From Streptomyces sp. ALI-76-A (GTDB taxonomy: Bacteria > Actinomycetota > Actinomycetes > Streptomycetales > Streptomycetaceae), in contig NZ_JASVWB010000002.1 of NCBI RefSeq assembly GCF_030287445.1, positions 496,001-560,000 on the forward strand: a stretch of 64,000 nt of DNA, in the 5' to 3' direction. The translations under genes and the position numbers were made by a program. This document shows, in pieces, positions 17,455 to 28,104 of the stretch. Numbering within the stretch: position 1 is the stretch's first letter; each line of letters begins with the position of its first letter. The notes under the pieces are model-generated. The model made no database searches. It was not told the origin of the DNA and saw only the letters and a program-made list of their open reading frames with translations.

Positions 17455-18483
17455 ATGACAACCGCTCAACCCGCCCCTCCGCCGTCCATGCGGTTGCGGG
17501 AACTCGCCTTCGGGGCGGCTTGTGCCGCCGCCCTCCGCGCGGCCGCCCGGCTGGGCGTCGCCGACGCCCTCGGTGACCAGCCCATGGCCGTGGAGGACAT
17601 CGCGGCCACGGTGAAGGCCGAAGCCCGCCCGCTGCGACGGCTCCTGCGGGCCCTGTCCTGCTACGGCGTCTTCGCCGAACGCGCGGACGGGACGTTCGCG
17701 CACACCGACGTCTCGCGGCTGCTGCGCGAGGACGACCCCGACAGCCTGCGGGCCATCTCGCTGTGGTGCACCGAGCCGTGGACCTGGGACGTCTGGCCGA
17801 TGCTGGACGAGGCGGTGCGCACCGGCCGCAGCGTGGTGGAGGACCTGTACGGCAAGGAGTTCTTCCCCTACCTCAACGAGGACGCCCCGGAGTCGGCTGA
17901 CGTCTTCAACCGCGCCATGACGACCTCCAGTGTGCAGTCGGCGCGCGACGTCGCACAGTTCCTCGACCTGACGGGAAGCGCGTCGGTCGCCGACATCGGC
18001 GGCGGCCAGGGGCACGTGGTGGCGAGTCTGCTGGACAAGTACCCCACGATGCACGGGACGCTGCTCGATCTTCCCCGGGTGGTGGAGAACGCGGTGCCGC
18101 GACTGCACGAGGGCGGCGACCTCGCGCACCGCGCCCGCGTGGTGCCCGGCGACGTCCGTTCGGCCGTCCCGGTGAAGGCCGATGTCTACGTCATCAAGAA
18201 CATCCTGGAGTGGGACGACGAGAGCACCGCCCGCACGCTGCGCAACGTCCGCGAGGCCGGTGGCCCCGGGACGCGGGTCGTGGTCATCGAGAACCTCGTC
18301 GACGACTCGCCCTCCATGCGGTTCAGCACCGCGATGGACCTGTTGCTGCTCCTCAACGTCGGCGGGGCGAAGCACACCACCCAGAGCATGGTGGACCGGC
18401 TGACCGAGGCGGGCCTGGTCATCGACGACATCAGTCCGGTCAACCCCTATCTGCACGCGTTCGACTGCCACGTACCCGACTGA
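17455..18483 (+). CDS. SAM-dependent O-methyltransferase (polyketide tailoring type)
   Basis: 342 residues of the two-domain O-methyltransferase family (acetylserotonin/TcmN/DnrK type): an N-terminal winged-helix dimerisation domain (LAFGAACAAALRAAARLGVADAL) and a C-terminal Rossmann domain with DIGGGQGH at residues 180-187. Where plant-type members carry the catalytic His (L-H-D-W), this protein reads ILEWDDE, so the usual general base is absent, as in some bacterial members. The start at 17455 follows AGAAAGGAAG. It is convergent with the spore-pigment genes and is a plausible tailoring enzyme for that pigment; the link rests on position only. Confidence 0.85.
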   Translation: MTTAQPAPPPSMRLRELAFGAACAAALRAAARLGVADALGDQPMAVEDIAATVKAEARPLRRLLRALSCYGVFAERADGTFAHTDVSRLLREDDPDSLRAISLWCTEPWTWDVWPMLDEAVRTGRSVVEDLYGKEFFPYLNEDAPESADVFNRAMTTSSVQSARDVAQFLDLTGSASVADIGGGQGHVVASLLDKYPTMHGTLLDLPRVVENAVPRLHEGGDLAHRARVVPGDVRSAVPVKADVYVIKNILEWDDESTARTLRNVREAGGPGTRVVVIENLVDDSPSMRFSTAMDLLLLLNVGGAKHTTQSMVDRLTEAGLVIDDISPVNPYLHAFDCHVPD

Positions 18484-18532
18484 TCCCGACCGCACCCCGG
18501 GGCACAGCTCACCCGCGAGCCGCCCTCAGAGC

Positions 18533-18576
18533 ACCGGTCGCCCGGGCCCGCAGCATGGCGGACCCGGGCGACCGGT
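18533..18576. terminator. Bidirectional hairpin terminator
   Basis: Perfect 14-bp arms (ACCGGTCGCCCGGG at 18533-18546, complement at 18563-18576) with a 16-nt loop, placed exactly between the convergent O-methyltransferase (ends 18483) and the last pigment gene (ends 18592). Confidence 0.75.
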
Positions 18577-18591
18577 GAGGGCCGGCGGCGA

Positions 18592-18924
18592 TCAGCCGGC
18601 CGGCTCGCGCTCCCACACGTAGAAACGCTGTGCCATGGCGTCCTTCGGGGAACGCCAGGTTTCGGGGTCGTACGCGCTGACGTACGCGGCCAGCCGCTCG
18701 CTGACGTCCCGGAACTCGGGATGCCCGGTGACCTTGGCGATGGCGGGCCCGGGGTCACGCTCGGACTCGATCAGGTGCATGTACACATCGCCGAACTGGA
18801 AGAGGCTGCGCCGGGTCACGCCGACGAGCCGCGGCAGTTCCCCGCGGTCGGACTCCTCGAACACCTTGGCGATGTCGGGTGCCGATCCCGGGGCCATCCG
18901 GGCGACGATCAGAGCTTGGTGCAT
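18592..18924 (-). CDS. whiE-ORFVII: Spore-pigment polyketide cyclase (TcmI family, WhiE ORFVII-like)
   Basis: 110 residues, the usual length of TcmI-like cyclases (MHQALIVARMAPGSAPDIAKVF...RSLFQFGDVYMHLIE). It should close a later ring of the polyketide after the aromatase has acted. ATG at 18924 has GGAGG eight bases upstream; an ATG at 18948 overlapping the previous stop (ATGA) would add eight residues and could support coupling. Last gene of the minus-strand pigment operon. Confidence 0.9.
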   Translation of the reverse strand: MHQALIVARMAPGSAPDIAKVFEESDRGELPRLVGVTRRSLFQFGDVYMHLIESERDPGPAIAKVTGHPEFRDVSERLAAYVSAYDPETWRSPKDAMAQRFYVWEREPAG

Positions 18925-18944
18925 GGGGCTGTCCTCCCTCCGGG

Positions 18945-19680
<736 letters not shown>

Positions 19681-19715
19681 GCCATTCCCTTCCTCTACTG
19701 CTCCGCGGCGCCTCG

Positions 19716-20966
19716 CTACGAGGCGTCGGTGGCGCCGTGCCGCAGCACCAGCGCCGAGTTCGACCCCATGAGTCCCCGGCTCAGAACCAGCGCCGTCCGC
19801 ACCTCGGCGGTACGTGCCCGGCCAGTCACAAGGTCGAGGTCGTGGCAGATGTCGAAGACGTTCGGGGTGGGCGGGACCAGGCCGTGCTCCATCGAGAGCA
19901 CCGCCGCGGCAGCGTCCATCAGCGGCGCCGCGCAGTAACCCCGGCCGATCCCGGTCTTCGGCGCGGTGACGGGCACCCGGTTGCCATGGGCGCCGAGGAC
20001 ATCGGCGATGGCCAGGGCCTCCGCGCGGTCCGCCTCCGGTACGCCGAGGGCGTCGGCGAAGACCACGTCGATCTCCTCGGGGGCGCAGCCGGCCTCCGCC
20101 AGGGCTCCCCGCACGGCCTGGGCGAGCCCTTCCCTGGACTCCTCCCAGCGGGAGGCGCCGGTGAAGGTCGCCGCGTGTCCGGCCAGGTGGGCCCGCACGC
20201 GAGCGCCCCGTGCCCGGGCCACGCCCTCCTCCTCCACCACGACCATGGCGCCGCCCTCCGCCGGCACGAACCCGCAGGCTGCCGACGTGAACGGGCGGTA
20301 GGCACGGGTGGGGTCGTCGACAGTGCTGAGTTCCTGGTAACCGAGCTGGCAGACCACCGAGTAGGGCGCGATCGGCGCCTCGGTCGCCCCGGCCACGATC
20401 ACATCGGTGCCACGCCGCACGGCCCGCGCCGCGTGGGCGAGGGCGTCCAGACCGCCGGCCTCGTCGGAGGCGACGACCGAACAGGGACCCTTGACGCCGC
20501 GGCGGATGGAGATCTGGCCGGTGCTGGCGGCGTAGAACCAGGCGATGGACTGGTACGGGCCGACGAAACGGCTCCCCTTGCCCCACAGCCGCTGGAGTTC
20601 ACGCTGTCCGAACTCGCCGCCGCCGGAACCGGCCGCGGTGACCACGCCCACGGAGAACGGCGCACCGTCGGTCTCGGACCGGTGGAGCTGGGCGTCGTCC
20701 AGCGCGAGGTCGGCCGCGGCCATGGCGAAGTGCGTGAACCGGTCGGTCTGGACCAGGAAGCGCTCCTCGATCGCTGCCGACGGGTCGAAGTCGCGCACCT
20801 GGCCCGCCACCCGCAGCGGCAGGTGCTCACAGCCCTCCCGGGTGACCCGGTCCAGGACACTGATGCCCTCCCTGGTGGACTTCCAGAACGTGTCGGTACT
20901 GGCTCCGTTGGGCGCGACCACACCGATTCCCGTGACGGCCGCGCGCCGTGGGCGGGGTTCGCTCAT
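19716..20966 (-). CDS. whiE-ORFIV: Type II polyketide ketosynthase beta / chain-length factor (WhiE ORFIV-like)
   Basis: 416 residues with ketosynthase fold throughout ([43 protein letters not shown]). The active-site Cys of KS-alpha is absent: the aligned segment reads [13 protein letters not shown], with Glu169 where most chain-length factors have Gln. The heterodimer with KS-alpha sets chain length. ATG at 20966 overlaps the KS-alpha stop (ATGA), the classic coupled arrangement. Confidence 0.95.
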   Translation of the reverse strand: MSEPRPRRAAVTGIGVVAPNGASTDTFWKSTREGISVLDRVTREGCEHLPLRVAGQVRDFDPSAAIEERFLVQTDRFTHFAMAAADLALDDAQLHRSETDGAPFSVGVVTAAGSGGGEFGQRELQRLWGKGSRFVGPYQSIAWFYAASTGQISIRRGVKGPCSVVASDEAGGLDALAHAARAVRRGTDVIVAGATEAPIAPYSVVCQLGYQELSTVDDPTRAYRPFTSAACGFVPAEGGAMVVVEEEGVARARGARVRAHLAGHAATFTGASRWEESREGLAQAVRGALAEAGCAPEEIDVVFADALGVPEADRAEALAIADVLGAHGNRVPVTAPKTGIGRGYCAAPLMDAAAAVLSMEHGLVPPTPNVFDICHDLDLVTGRARTAEVRTALVLSRGLMGSNSALVLRHGATDAS

Positions 20967-22231
20967 CGTGTCTTCTCCCTCGGCCTGTTCATGACCACCG
21001 CGGACTGGAAGCCGCCGAATCCGCTGCCCACCGAGAGCACGCTGGCGAGCTTGCGCTCGCGGGCCACGCGCGGGACGTAGTCCAGGTCGCACTCGGGGTC
21101 GGGTGTCTCGTAGTTCGCGGTCGGCGGTACGACCTGATGGGTGAGGGCCAGCACACAGGCGACGAGTTCGATCGCCCCGATGGCGCCCAGGGAGTGGCCC
21201 ACCATCGACTTGATGGAGCTCATGGGCGTGTCGTAGGCGTGCGGGCCCAGAACCCGTTTCACGGCGGCGGTCTCGTGGCGGTCGTTCTGTTTGGTGCCCG
21301 ACCCGTGCGCGTTGACGTAGTCGATGTCGGTGGGGTCCAGCCGTGCGAGGTCGAGAGCGTCCTCGATGGCCCGGGCCATCTCCAGGCCCTCACCGGTCAG
21401 GCCGGTCATGTGGTAGGCGTTGCCGAACGTGGCGTATCCGCTCAGCTCGCAGTACACGTGGGCGCCGCGGGCCCTGGCGTGCTCCAGCTCTTCCAGGACG
21501 AGTACGGCGCCCCCCTCCCCCATGACGAATCCGTCGCGGTCGGCGTCGAAGGGACGCGAGGCGTGGGCCGGGTCGTCGTTGTTCGGGGAGGTGGCCTTGA
21601 TCGCGTCGAAGCACGCCATGGTGATCGGGGAGATCGGCGAGTCCGAGGCGCCGGCGATGCACACGTCGGCCCGGCCCTCCGCCACGGTGTGGAAGGCGTA
21701 CCCGACCGCGTCGAGCCCGGAGGTGCAGCCGGTGGAGACCGTCTGCACCGGGCCACGCGCCCCGAACCGCTCCGCCACCGTCGAGGCGAGCGTGCTCGGC
21801 GAGAAGGCGCGGTGCAGGTCCGGGCCCGCCTCGCGGTGGTCCACATCCCAGCGTTGTCCGCCGTGACTGACCAGGACGTAGTCGTTCTCCAGTCGTGTGG
21901 TGCCGCCGACCGCGGTGCCCAGCGAGACCCCGACGCGCCAGGGGTTCTCGGCGGCGAGGTCGAGACCGGCGTCCCGTACCGCTTCGTCCCCAGCGACCAG
22001 GGCGAACTGGATGTAGCGGTCGTTGCGTTCCACGTCCCGCACGTCCAGACCGTGGGCCGCGGGGTCGAAGTCGCACTCGGCGGCGATCCGTGACCGCAGA
22101 CCGGCCGGGTCGAAGAACGTGATGGCCCGTGTCGCCGTACGCCCGGCCGCGAGGAGATCCCAGAACGCCGGTACACCCGTGCCGCCGGGAGCGACGATGC
22201 CTATGCCGGTGACCGCCACTCGTCTCGTCAT
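20963..22231 (-). CDS. whiE-ORFIII: Type II polyketide ketosynthase alpha (WhiE ORFIII-like)
   Basis: 422 residues with all catalytic residues: Cys169 in [12 protein letters not shown], His309 in NAHGSGT, Lys341 and His346 in [10 protein letters not shown]. It condenses malonyl units on the ACP. The start overlaps the stop of the cupin gene (ATGA) and its stop overlaps the KS-beta start. The order cupin, KS-alpha, KS-beta, ACP, aromatase, cyclase is that of whiE, sch and cur spore-pigment clusters. Confidence 0.97.
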   Translation of the reverse strand: MTRRVAVTGIGIVAPGGTGVPAFWDLLAAGRTATRAITFFDPAGLRSRIAAECDFDPAAHGLDVRDVERNDRYIQFALVAGDEAVRDAGLDLAAENPWRVGVSLGTAVGGTTRLENDYVLVSHGGQRWDVDHREAGPDLHRAFSPSTLASTVAERFGARGPVQTVSTGCTSGLDAVGYAFHTVAEGRADVCIAGASDSPISPITMACFDAIKATSPNNDDPAHASRPFDADRDGFVMGEGGAVLVLEELEHARARGAHVYCELSGYATFGNAYHMTGLTGEGLEMARAIEDALDLARLDPTDIDYVNAHGSGTKQNDRHETAAVKRVLGPHAYDTPMSSIKSMVGHSLGAIGAIELVACVLALTHQVVPPTANYETPDPECDLDYVPRVARERKLASVLSVGSGFGGFQSAVVMNRPREKTR

Positions 22232-22671
22232 GACCGGACCTGACGTCGTGCGGCCGTCTCCGCCCCCACCACCGCCGACTCGGCGTCGGTCCCCTCGGTG
22301 TCGACGTGGCCCAGCGGCGGGCTCGGGGCCAGCGGGCCCAGGTGGAAGACCATCCGGGCCTCCACCGCGCCGACGTTGCGGAAGCGGTGGCGCACGTTGA
22401 GGGGGATCAGCAGCCCCTGTTCGGCCTGCAACGGGTGTGGCTCACCATCCAGGTCCACCTCCAGTTGCCCGCACACCACGTACACGAACTCCTCGGAGTA
22501 CGGGTGGTAGTGCTCACCGATTCGGTCGCCGGGCTGGATGAGGGCCACCCCCATGAAACCGCTGGTGGCGCCCGCCGTGGCCGGAGTGAGCATGGCGCGC
22601 AGGTCACCGCCTCGCCGGCGGTTGGGCTCGACCTCGCTCATGCTCACGATTCTGGGACGAGATGTGATCAC
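22228..22671 (-). CDS. whiE-ORFII: Cupin-domain protein of spore-pigment cluster (WhiE ORFII-like)
   Basis: 147 residues; a single cupin barrel with the metal-binding motif [15 protein letters not shown] and [12 protein letters not shown]. Homologues in spore-pigment clusters have unclear roles, possibly in cyclisation or oxygen chemistry. GTG at 22671 has GAGGA about four bases upstream; an ATG at 22641 (MSEVEPN) is an alternative. Coupled to KS-alpha by a four-base overlap. Confidence 0.9.
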   Translation of the reverse strand: MITSRPRIVSMSEVEPNRRRGGDLRAMLTPATAGATSGFMGVALIQPGDRIGEHYHPYSEEFVYVVCGQLEVDLDGEPHPLQAEQGLLIPLNVRHRFRNVGAVEARMVFHLGPLAPSPPLGHVDTEGTDAESAVVGAETAARRQVRS

Positions 22672-22741
22672 GTGTTCCTCCGATGATGTGCTGCACCGAC
22701 GTGGGAGAGGCAGGCACCGCCGCTCCCACGGAAATGACGAT

Positions 22742-23893
22742 TCAGGCGTCGGGAGACCGACGGTCGGTGACGAGATCCATGCGCGCCAGTTCGAGGAGGC
22801 GCGCGAGACTTGCGTCGTTCGGCACGGACGTGTCCACGACGTCGTCCAGGAGGGTCGTCAGGTCGGCCAACTGCCTTGAGTCGGACAGACCGAGAACCAC
22901 TGCGGGGTCGGCGGCCTCGAGTCCGCCGCGCACGTCGATCAGCCGTACGACGACGTCGTCGCGCTGGAAGAGCGTGCTGCGCAGGACCGGGTTGCGCGGG
23001 TCGTCCGCCGCCGCCTCGTCCTGACGGGCCAGGAGTTCGGCCAGTTTCATGCCGCTACCCGGCCGGGCCGGGAAGCACAGGGCGTACCGCTCGGCCCGCG
23101 GGTCGTTCCGCTGCGCCGTCACATGGTGGACGGCCGGCAGCGCGGCCCTGGTGAAGAAGACCCGGGCGGACTCCGGGTCGTTGAGGTCCCGGTCCTGCTC
23201 CAGGTAGGGATTGATGGCCTCCTCGACAGCACGGACCTCGGGCTGCCGGGCGACGTGTCGCAGCGCGGCCAGCAGGTCGCCCCGCACCTCGACGGCCCGC
23301 ACCACCCGGTTGCCGTGCATGAACAGCGAGGTGCGGCACAGCCGGGTGCTGTCGTCGACCCGCGGCTCGGGCGAGGCGTAGTCGGCGAGGATCCCGGCGA
23401 CGATCTCCTCGCTGCCCGGCTTGACGGTGAACGTGAGCGCGTGCCGGATCACACCGTCACCGATCCGGGGCGCCGTCTGGAGCCGGCGCCCCGCCTGGTC
23501 CGCGCCGGCCGCCGGGCCGCCGGTCTCGCGGACGACGTGGAAGCGCAGCGACCGGGTGTCGCGCACGCAGTTGTGCAGCGGCTCCACCATCCGCACGTGC
23601 TCCTCGCTGTTGACCCAGGCGAGGAACGGCGGAGCGCTCTCCCACTCGCTGGTGATGAGCCACTGGGAGGGATTCTCGATCGACTGGCACAGCTGGTCGC
23701 TCACGTGCCCGGGGACGGACGCGACCTGGTTGCACAGCTGCTCGTAGGCCTCGAGGAACTCCTGCTGGGCGCCGTCGTGGACGTCGACCAGGAGGACGAC
23801 GCGCAGCCGGGAACCGTCGAACACGGACTGGGAGACATGAGGCGAGGCCTGTCGCGCCCGCGAACCTGCAACACGTTCGGAGGTGGTGGTCAT
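22742..23893 (-). CDS. whiE-ORFI: SchA/CurD-like protein (WhiE ORFI-like)
   Basis: 383 residues. The N-terminal ~120 residues resemble an antibiotic-biosynthesis-monooxygenase ferredoxin-like domain ([22 protein letters not shown] ... [17 protein letters not shown]). The C-terminal half contains two related ferredoxin-like units ([38 protein letters not shown]) matching the SchA/CurD family known only from spore-pigment clusters; reaction unknown. ATG at 23893 lies 11 bases after AAGGAG; a GTG at 23902 is closer to that site but only two bases away. First gene of the seven-gene core. Confidence 0.88.
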   Translation of the reverse strand: MTTTSERVAGSRARQASPHVSQSVFDGSRLRVVLLVDVHDGAQQEFLEAYEQLCNQVASVPGHVSDQLCQSIENPSQWLITSEWESAPPFLAWVNSEEHVRMVEPLHNCVRDTRSLRFHVVRETGGPAAGADQAGRRLQTAPRIGDGVIRHALTFTVKPGSEEIVAGILADYASPEPRVDDSTRLCRTSLFMHGNRVVRAVEVRGDLLAALRHVARQPEVRAVEEAINPYLEQDRDLNDPESARVFFTRAALPAVHHVTAQRNDPRAERYALCFPARPGSGMKLAELLARQDEAAADDPRNPVLRSTLFQRDDVVVRLIDVRGGLEAADPAVVLGLSDSRQLADLTTLLDDVVDTSVPNDASLARLLELARMDLVTDRRSPDA

Positions 23894-24354
23894 CCTGCGC
23901 ACGACTCCTTCGTAGGGGGGACATCGAACGTCGGCCGCGGTGATACGACGGCATTCGATCTTGTGCTCATCCGCGCGCGTCGCGCGACTTGGACGACGTA
24001 CGGGAGTGACCGGGCGGGTGCCGGCCGCACGAGATCGGCCAAGGCAACCGGGCCATCCGCGCAGTCTTCGGCCCGCCGGTGCCGGTCCCCCCGCACGGGT
24101 GACGCGCCGTGTCTGTGACCCAGTGGTGTCGCCCCGCGCGCGCCAGGGCGGGAGACCCGGCCTTTCGTCCTCCGAACGGCGCGTGGGACGCCGCGGTGGC
24201 AGGATGACGCGGAGCGCGTCCGCTGGTCCCCACCACCACGGCCGGGCAACGACACCTCACCGGTCGGCTCGACCCGGCCGGGGCACAATCGGTCCACGGC
24301 CGCCGGCCGCTCGACACCGCACGGCACGTGCACACGGTCGAAGCCCGCGAGGAT
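23894..24354. other. Intergenic region, probable spore-pigment promoter
   Basis: 461 bases between the FAD hydroxylase and the SchA/CurD gene. No gene was recognised. Since the seven core genes are tightly coupled, their promoter should lie here; I could not assign hexamers. A GC-rich dyad (CGCGCG-T-CGCGCG near 23973-23985) is the only visible structure. Confidence 0.4.
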
Positions 24355-26013
24355 TCAGGCGACCGCCAGCCCGCTCCTCAGGACGTGGAGCAGCACGCTC
24401 TCGGCATCCACTTCCGGCCCCGGCGACCGCCACAGGACGAACCCGTCGGGCCGGACGAGCACGGCGCCCCCAGGTCCCGTGCCGTGGCGCTCCGCCCAGT
24501 CGGCGTCCTGCGGCACCAGGTCGGCCTGGGCTCCGGTGCCCACCCGGTACGAGGTGAGCGGAAGGCCCAGCTTGTCGGCCAGGCGGGTGGCGGCCCCGTG
24601 CCACTCGTTCGGCTCAGTGGCGTCGCTGAGCAGCACGAGGGACCGCTCGTAGAGGTCGAGCGTCGAGATCCGTTCGTCCCCGCGGCGTACCCACAGGTGA
24701 GGTGCCCTGCTGCCGGGGCCGCCGGTCAGGTCGAGGCTCTCCGGCACCACCGGCACCGCGGGATCGGCGCCGACCACGGCGCCTTGCGGGTAGCGGTAGC
24801 CGAGGGCCACGTTGAGAATGCCCCGCTGGGGACCACCGCCGCCCGCTCCGGGCGGCGCTGCGAATCCGGGGTGGCTGTGCTCGGCCGACCTGGCCGCCGC
24901 CCGCGCGCTGGTGGCCTCGGCCACGGGGCGGCGCTCGGCGTCGTAGGTGTCCAACAACCCTTCTCCCGCCCATCCTCCGAGCACCGCGGCCAGCTTCCAG
25001 GCGAGGTTGTGCGCGTCCTGGATGCCGGTGTTGGAACCGAAGGCCCCGGTGGGGGACATCTCGTGAGCGGCGTCGCCTGCCAGGAAGACTCGTCCCGACC
25101 GGTAGCTGCGGGCGACCCGCTGAGCGGCGTGCCAGGGCGCCCTGCCGGTGATCTCCACGTCGAGGTCGGCGACCCCGACCGCCCGGCGGATGTGCTCGAC
25201 GCACCGCTCGTCGGTGAACTCCTCCAGACTCTGACCCCGTTCGGGGTGCCAGGGGGCGTGGAAGACCCAGTTCTCGCGGTTGTCCACCGGCAGCAGGGCG
25301 CCGTCGGCCTCCGGGCTGGTCAGGTAGCAGACGATGAAGTGACGGTCACCCACGACCTCGGCGAGACGGCGGGAGCGGAAGGTGAGGCTGACGTTGTGGA
25401 ACAGGTCGCCGGGCCCGCTCTGATCGATACCGAGTCGCTCACGCACGGGACTGCGCGGGCCGTCCGCGGCAACGAGATAGTCGGCGCGGATGGTCGTGTG
25501 CTCACCCGTCTCGCGGCTCTTGACCATCGCGGTGACACCGGTGGGGTCGCTGTCGAACGACATCAGCTCGGTGGAGAACCGCAGGTCGCCTCCGTGCCTG
25601 CGGGCGTGGTCGAGCAGGACCGGTTCGAGGTCGTTCTGGCTGCACAGGCACCAGGCGCTGGGGCTGAAGCGGGCCAGTCCGCCGCCCGGGTCGATGTCCC
25701 GGAACAGCCACTCCCCCGCGTCGCCGACCAGGGTGGGCGCCTGGAGGATGCCGTGGTTGACAGCCAGAGTGGCGGCCGCCTCCTGGATCGCCTTCTCGAC
25801 GCCCGCCACCCGGAACAGTTCCATGGTGCGGACGTTGTTGCCGCGGCCTCGCGGGTGGATGGAGGTGCCCGCGTGGCGCTCCACCACCACGTGCGGTACT
25901 CCCAGCCGTCCCAGGAACAACGAGGTCGCCAGGCCGACCAGGGAGCCGCCCACAATGAGGACCGGGACACTGACGGTGTGCGAGCCCGCCTGTCCGGCTC
26001 GTTCGTTGATCAC
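24355..26013 (-). CDS. whiE-ORFVIII: FAD-dependent aromatic hydroxylase (WhiE ORFVIII-like)
   Basis: 552 residues of the PheA/TfdB-type flavoprotein hydroxylases: FAD motif VPVLIVGGSLVGLATSLFLG near the N-terminus, YLVAADGPRSPVRERLGI (DG motif) in the middle, GDAAHEMSPTGAFGSNTG binding the FAD ribityl chain, and a C-terminal thioredoxin-like domain. It should oxygenate the pigment polyketide. GTG at 26013 is preferred (GGAGG five bases upstream); ATG at 26070 would add 19 residues. In S. coelicolor the equivalent gene is divergent from the core; here it is co-directional and upstream. Confidence 0.9.
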   Translation of the reverse strand: MINERAGQAGSHTVSVPVLIVGGSLVGLATSLFLGRLGVPHVVVERHAGTSIHPRGRGNNVRTMELFRVAGVEKAIQEAAATLAVNHGILQAPTLVGDAGEWLFRDIDPGGGLARFSPSAWCLCSQNDLEPVLLDHARRHGGDLRFSTELMSFDSDPTGVTAMVKSRETGEHTTIRADYLVAADGPRSPVRERLGIDQSGPGDLFHNVSLTFRSRRLAEVVGDRHFIVCYLTSPEADGALLPVDNRENWVFHAPWHPERGQSLEEFTDERCVEHIRRAVGVADLDVEITGRAPWHAAQRVARSYRSGRVFLAGDAAHEMSPTGAFGSNTGIQDAHNLAWKLAAVLGGWAGEGLLDTYDAERRPVAEATSARAAARSAEHSHPGFAAPPGAGGGGPQRGILNVALGYRYPQGAVVGADPAVPVVPESLDLTGGPGSRAPHLWVRRGDERISTLDLYERSLVLLSDATEPNEWHGAATRLADKLGLPLTSYRVGTGAQADLVPQDADWAERHGTGPGGAVLVRPDGFVLWRSPGPEVDAESVLLHVLRSGLAVA

Positions 26014-26319
26014 TCTGGCCTCCAGCGCGTCGATGCCGCCGACCCGGCCGGATACGGCGGAGATCCTCATCTATGCCCCCGCGAGGTGACTGCGCCGCAG
26101 GCTTCACCCACCTGCTTCGCGGCGTCGGCGTACCGATGACCGGAGCCTCACCCGCACCGCGGCAGCGGCCCGGCGATCCGACCGGCCCTCAGCGAACGGC
26201 GACCGCTCCAGCACCCGCGGGACCTGCGTGGCCTTCTCGGCCGCGGAGCTCGGCCGGCTGACGGATGGATCCGTCAGAAGCCCCGGATTCGCGTCGCCGG
26301 TGAGGCACTCGTGTGCTGC

Positions 26320-28098
26320 TCACGCCGCGACGGTGGATCGGGCGTCCGCGGAGGTCCGGCCCCGTCCCGAGGCCGTGGTGGTCACGGCGAGGACGGCGAG
26401 CAGGATGAGGGCGCATGCCGGCCCCAGGACGGTCCAGGGCGCCAGTTCCACGTACGGCTGGTTCTCCGACAGAAGGCGACCCCACTCCGCGGTGGGCGGC
26501 TGTTCGCCCAGGCCGAGGAAGCCCAGGGAGGCGAGGACGAGGACGGTGGTGGGCAGGCGCAGAAGGGCGTTGCGCAGTACCGCGGGCAGGACGGCGGGCA
26601 GCAGGTGTCTGCGGAGGAGATACGCGGGACCGGCGCCGAAGGAGAGGGACGCGAGCCTGTGGCCGCTGGCCCGTTCCTGTTCGAGCAGGGCCGCGGACTG
26701 GGCGGCGTAGGGGGTCCAGCCGACCAGGCAGACCGCGCACGCGGCACCCCAGGCCGAGGGGCCGGTCACCGCGGTCGTCAGCAGTCCGGCGAGGACCGCC
26801 GGCAGCGTCGACACCACTTCCGTCAGGCCCGCGCCGACCTGTGCCGCCAGGCCGAGCAGCAGCCCGGTGACGGTGCAGACCGCCGTCACCGCGAGGGCCG
26901 TGCCCACGGTGCGCAGCGCTCCGTGGCCGAGACGGGCGAGCAGGTCACGGCCGAGCGCGTCGGTGCCCAACGGGTGCACGGCCGAGGGTGTGAGCAGTCG
27001 AGCGGCCGTGTCGACGTGCAGGGGATCGCGCAGCAGTCCGGCCCCGACCAGGACGAGCAGGGTGACGGCACAGGATCCGGCGATCCAGCGGGTGGAGCGG
27101 CCTCGTGGCAGGTCCGGTGCGTGCAGGGTCGGCAGGGCGCCGTCCCGCAGCGCCGGGCCGAGGAGGGCGCGGCGCAGGGCCCGGATGAGCAGGCCGGTGC
27201 CGATGCCGAGCAGGACGAGGACGAGTGTCGCGGTCTGCAGGGGCGGGAGGTCCTGGGCCACGGCGGCGTCCAGGGCGAGCCGGCCGAGCCCTGGGATGTT
27301 GAAGATCTTCTCCACCGCGACGGCACCGCCGACCAGGGCCACGACGGTCGGCAGGAGTTGCGGGAGCACACCGGCCAGCGTGCGGCGCAGCGCGTGCCGG
27401 GCGAGGTGGCCGGGCGCGAACCCGTAGGCGTGCCAGGTCCGTGCCCAGGGCTCGTTGAAGGCGGCGGGCAGCGACTGGTCGAGCAGTGAGCCGATCATCG
27501 CCCCGGAGGGCACACCGAGGGCGAGCGCGGGCAGCACCATCCACTGCGGCCCCTCCCAGCCCTGGGACGGGAACCAGCCCAGCCACACGCCGCACACGGT
27601 GGCGAGCAGGGAGGCGAGGAGGAACTTGGGCAGTGCGGCGAGGACGGCGGCCCCGGTGGCCGCCCTCTTCCGGTGCAGTCGCCGCCGGGACCCGAGGTAC
27701 AGGGTGCGGGCGCTGACCAGTGCGGCGACCGCGATCGTGACCACGAGGGCGCCGAGCATCATCGTGACGGAGACCGCGAAGGCGGCGGTCACCTCGGGCA
27801 GGACCGCCTCGCCCGACACCCAGGAGCTGCCCGCGTCGCCGCGCGGCAGTCCGCCCAGCCAGTCCGCGAGATGACTGAACGGGCCCTCGTCCAGGCCCAG
27901 TTGCTCGCGAACGGCGGCCAGTTGCGCGGGGGTCGGATCCTGGTCGGCGGAGCGGGCCCGCAGCACCGTCAGCGCGGGATCGGTGCCGGACAGCCAGGGC
28001 AGCAGGGCCACGGCCGTCAGCAGGGCGCCCGCGGCGGCGAGGCGGCCGACGCCCGCGCGCCACCGGACCGGGCGGGCGTCGGCCGACGTGACGCTCAT
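26320..28098 (-). CDS. Fused DppB-DppC-type ABC transporter permease
   Basis: 592 residues, about twice a normal permease. The N-terminal half has DppB features: ARSADQDPTPAQLAAVREQLGLD after the first membrane span, and EKIFNIPGLGRLALDAAVAQDLP. The C-terminal half has the DppC signature HPLGTDALGRDLLARL and ends GFLGLGEQPPTAEWGRLL. So both permeases of an Opp/Dpp/Nik-type importer are one polypeptide with about 12 membrane segments. It starts six bases after the binding-protein stop. No ATPase gene is adjacent, so one must be supplied from elsewhere. Between its end and the FAD hydroxylase start (26014-26319) no gene was seen. Confidence 0.9.
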   Translation of the reverse strand: MSVTSADARPVRWRAGVGRLAAAGALLTAVALLPWLSGTDPALTVLRARSADQDPTPAQLAAVREQLGLDEGPFSHLADWLGGLPRGDAGSSWVSGEAVLPEVTAAFAVSVTMMLGALVVTIAVAALVSARTLYLGSRRRLHRKRAATGAAVLAALPKFLLASLLATVCGVWLGWFPSQGWEGPQWMVLPALALGVPSGAMIGSLLDQSLPAAFNEPWARTWHAYGFAPGHLARHALRRTLAGVLPQLLPTVVALVGGAVAVEKIFNIPGLGRLALDAAVAQDLPPLQTATLVLVLLGIGTGLLIRALRRALLGPALRDGALPTLHAPDLPRGRSTRWIAGSCAVTLLVLVGAGLLRDPLHVDTAARLLTPSAVHPLGTDALGRDLLARLGHGALRTVGTALAVTAVCTVTGLLLGLAAQVGAGLTEVVSTLPAVLAGLLTTAVTGPSAWGAACAVCLVGWTPYAAQSAALLEQERASGHRLASLSFGAGPAYLLRRHLLPAVLPAVLRNALLRLPTTVLVLASLGFLGLGEQPPTAEWGRLLSENQPYVELAPWTVLGPACALILLAVLAVTTTASGRGRTSADARSTVAA

Positions 28099-28104
28099 CA
28101 GCCG

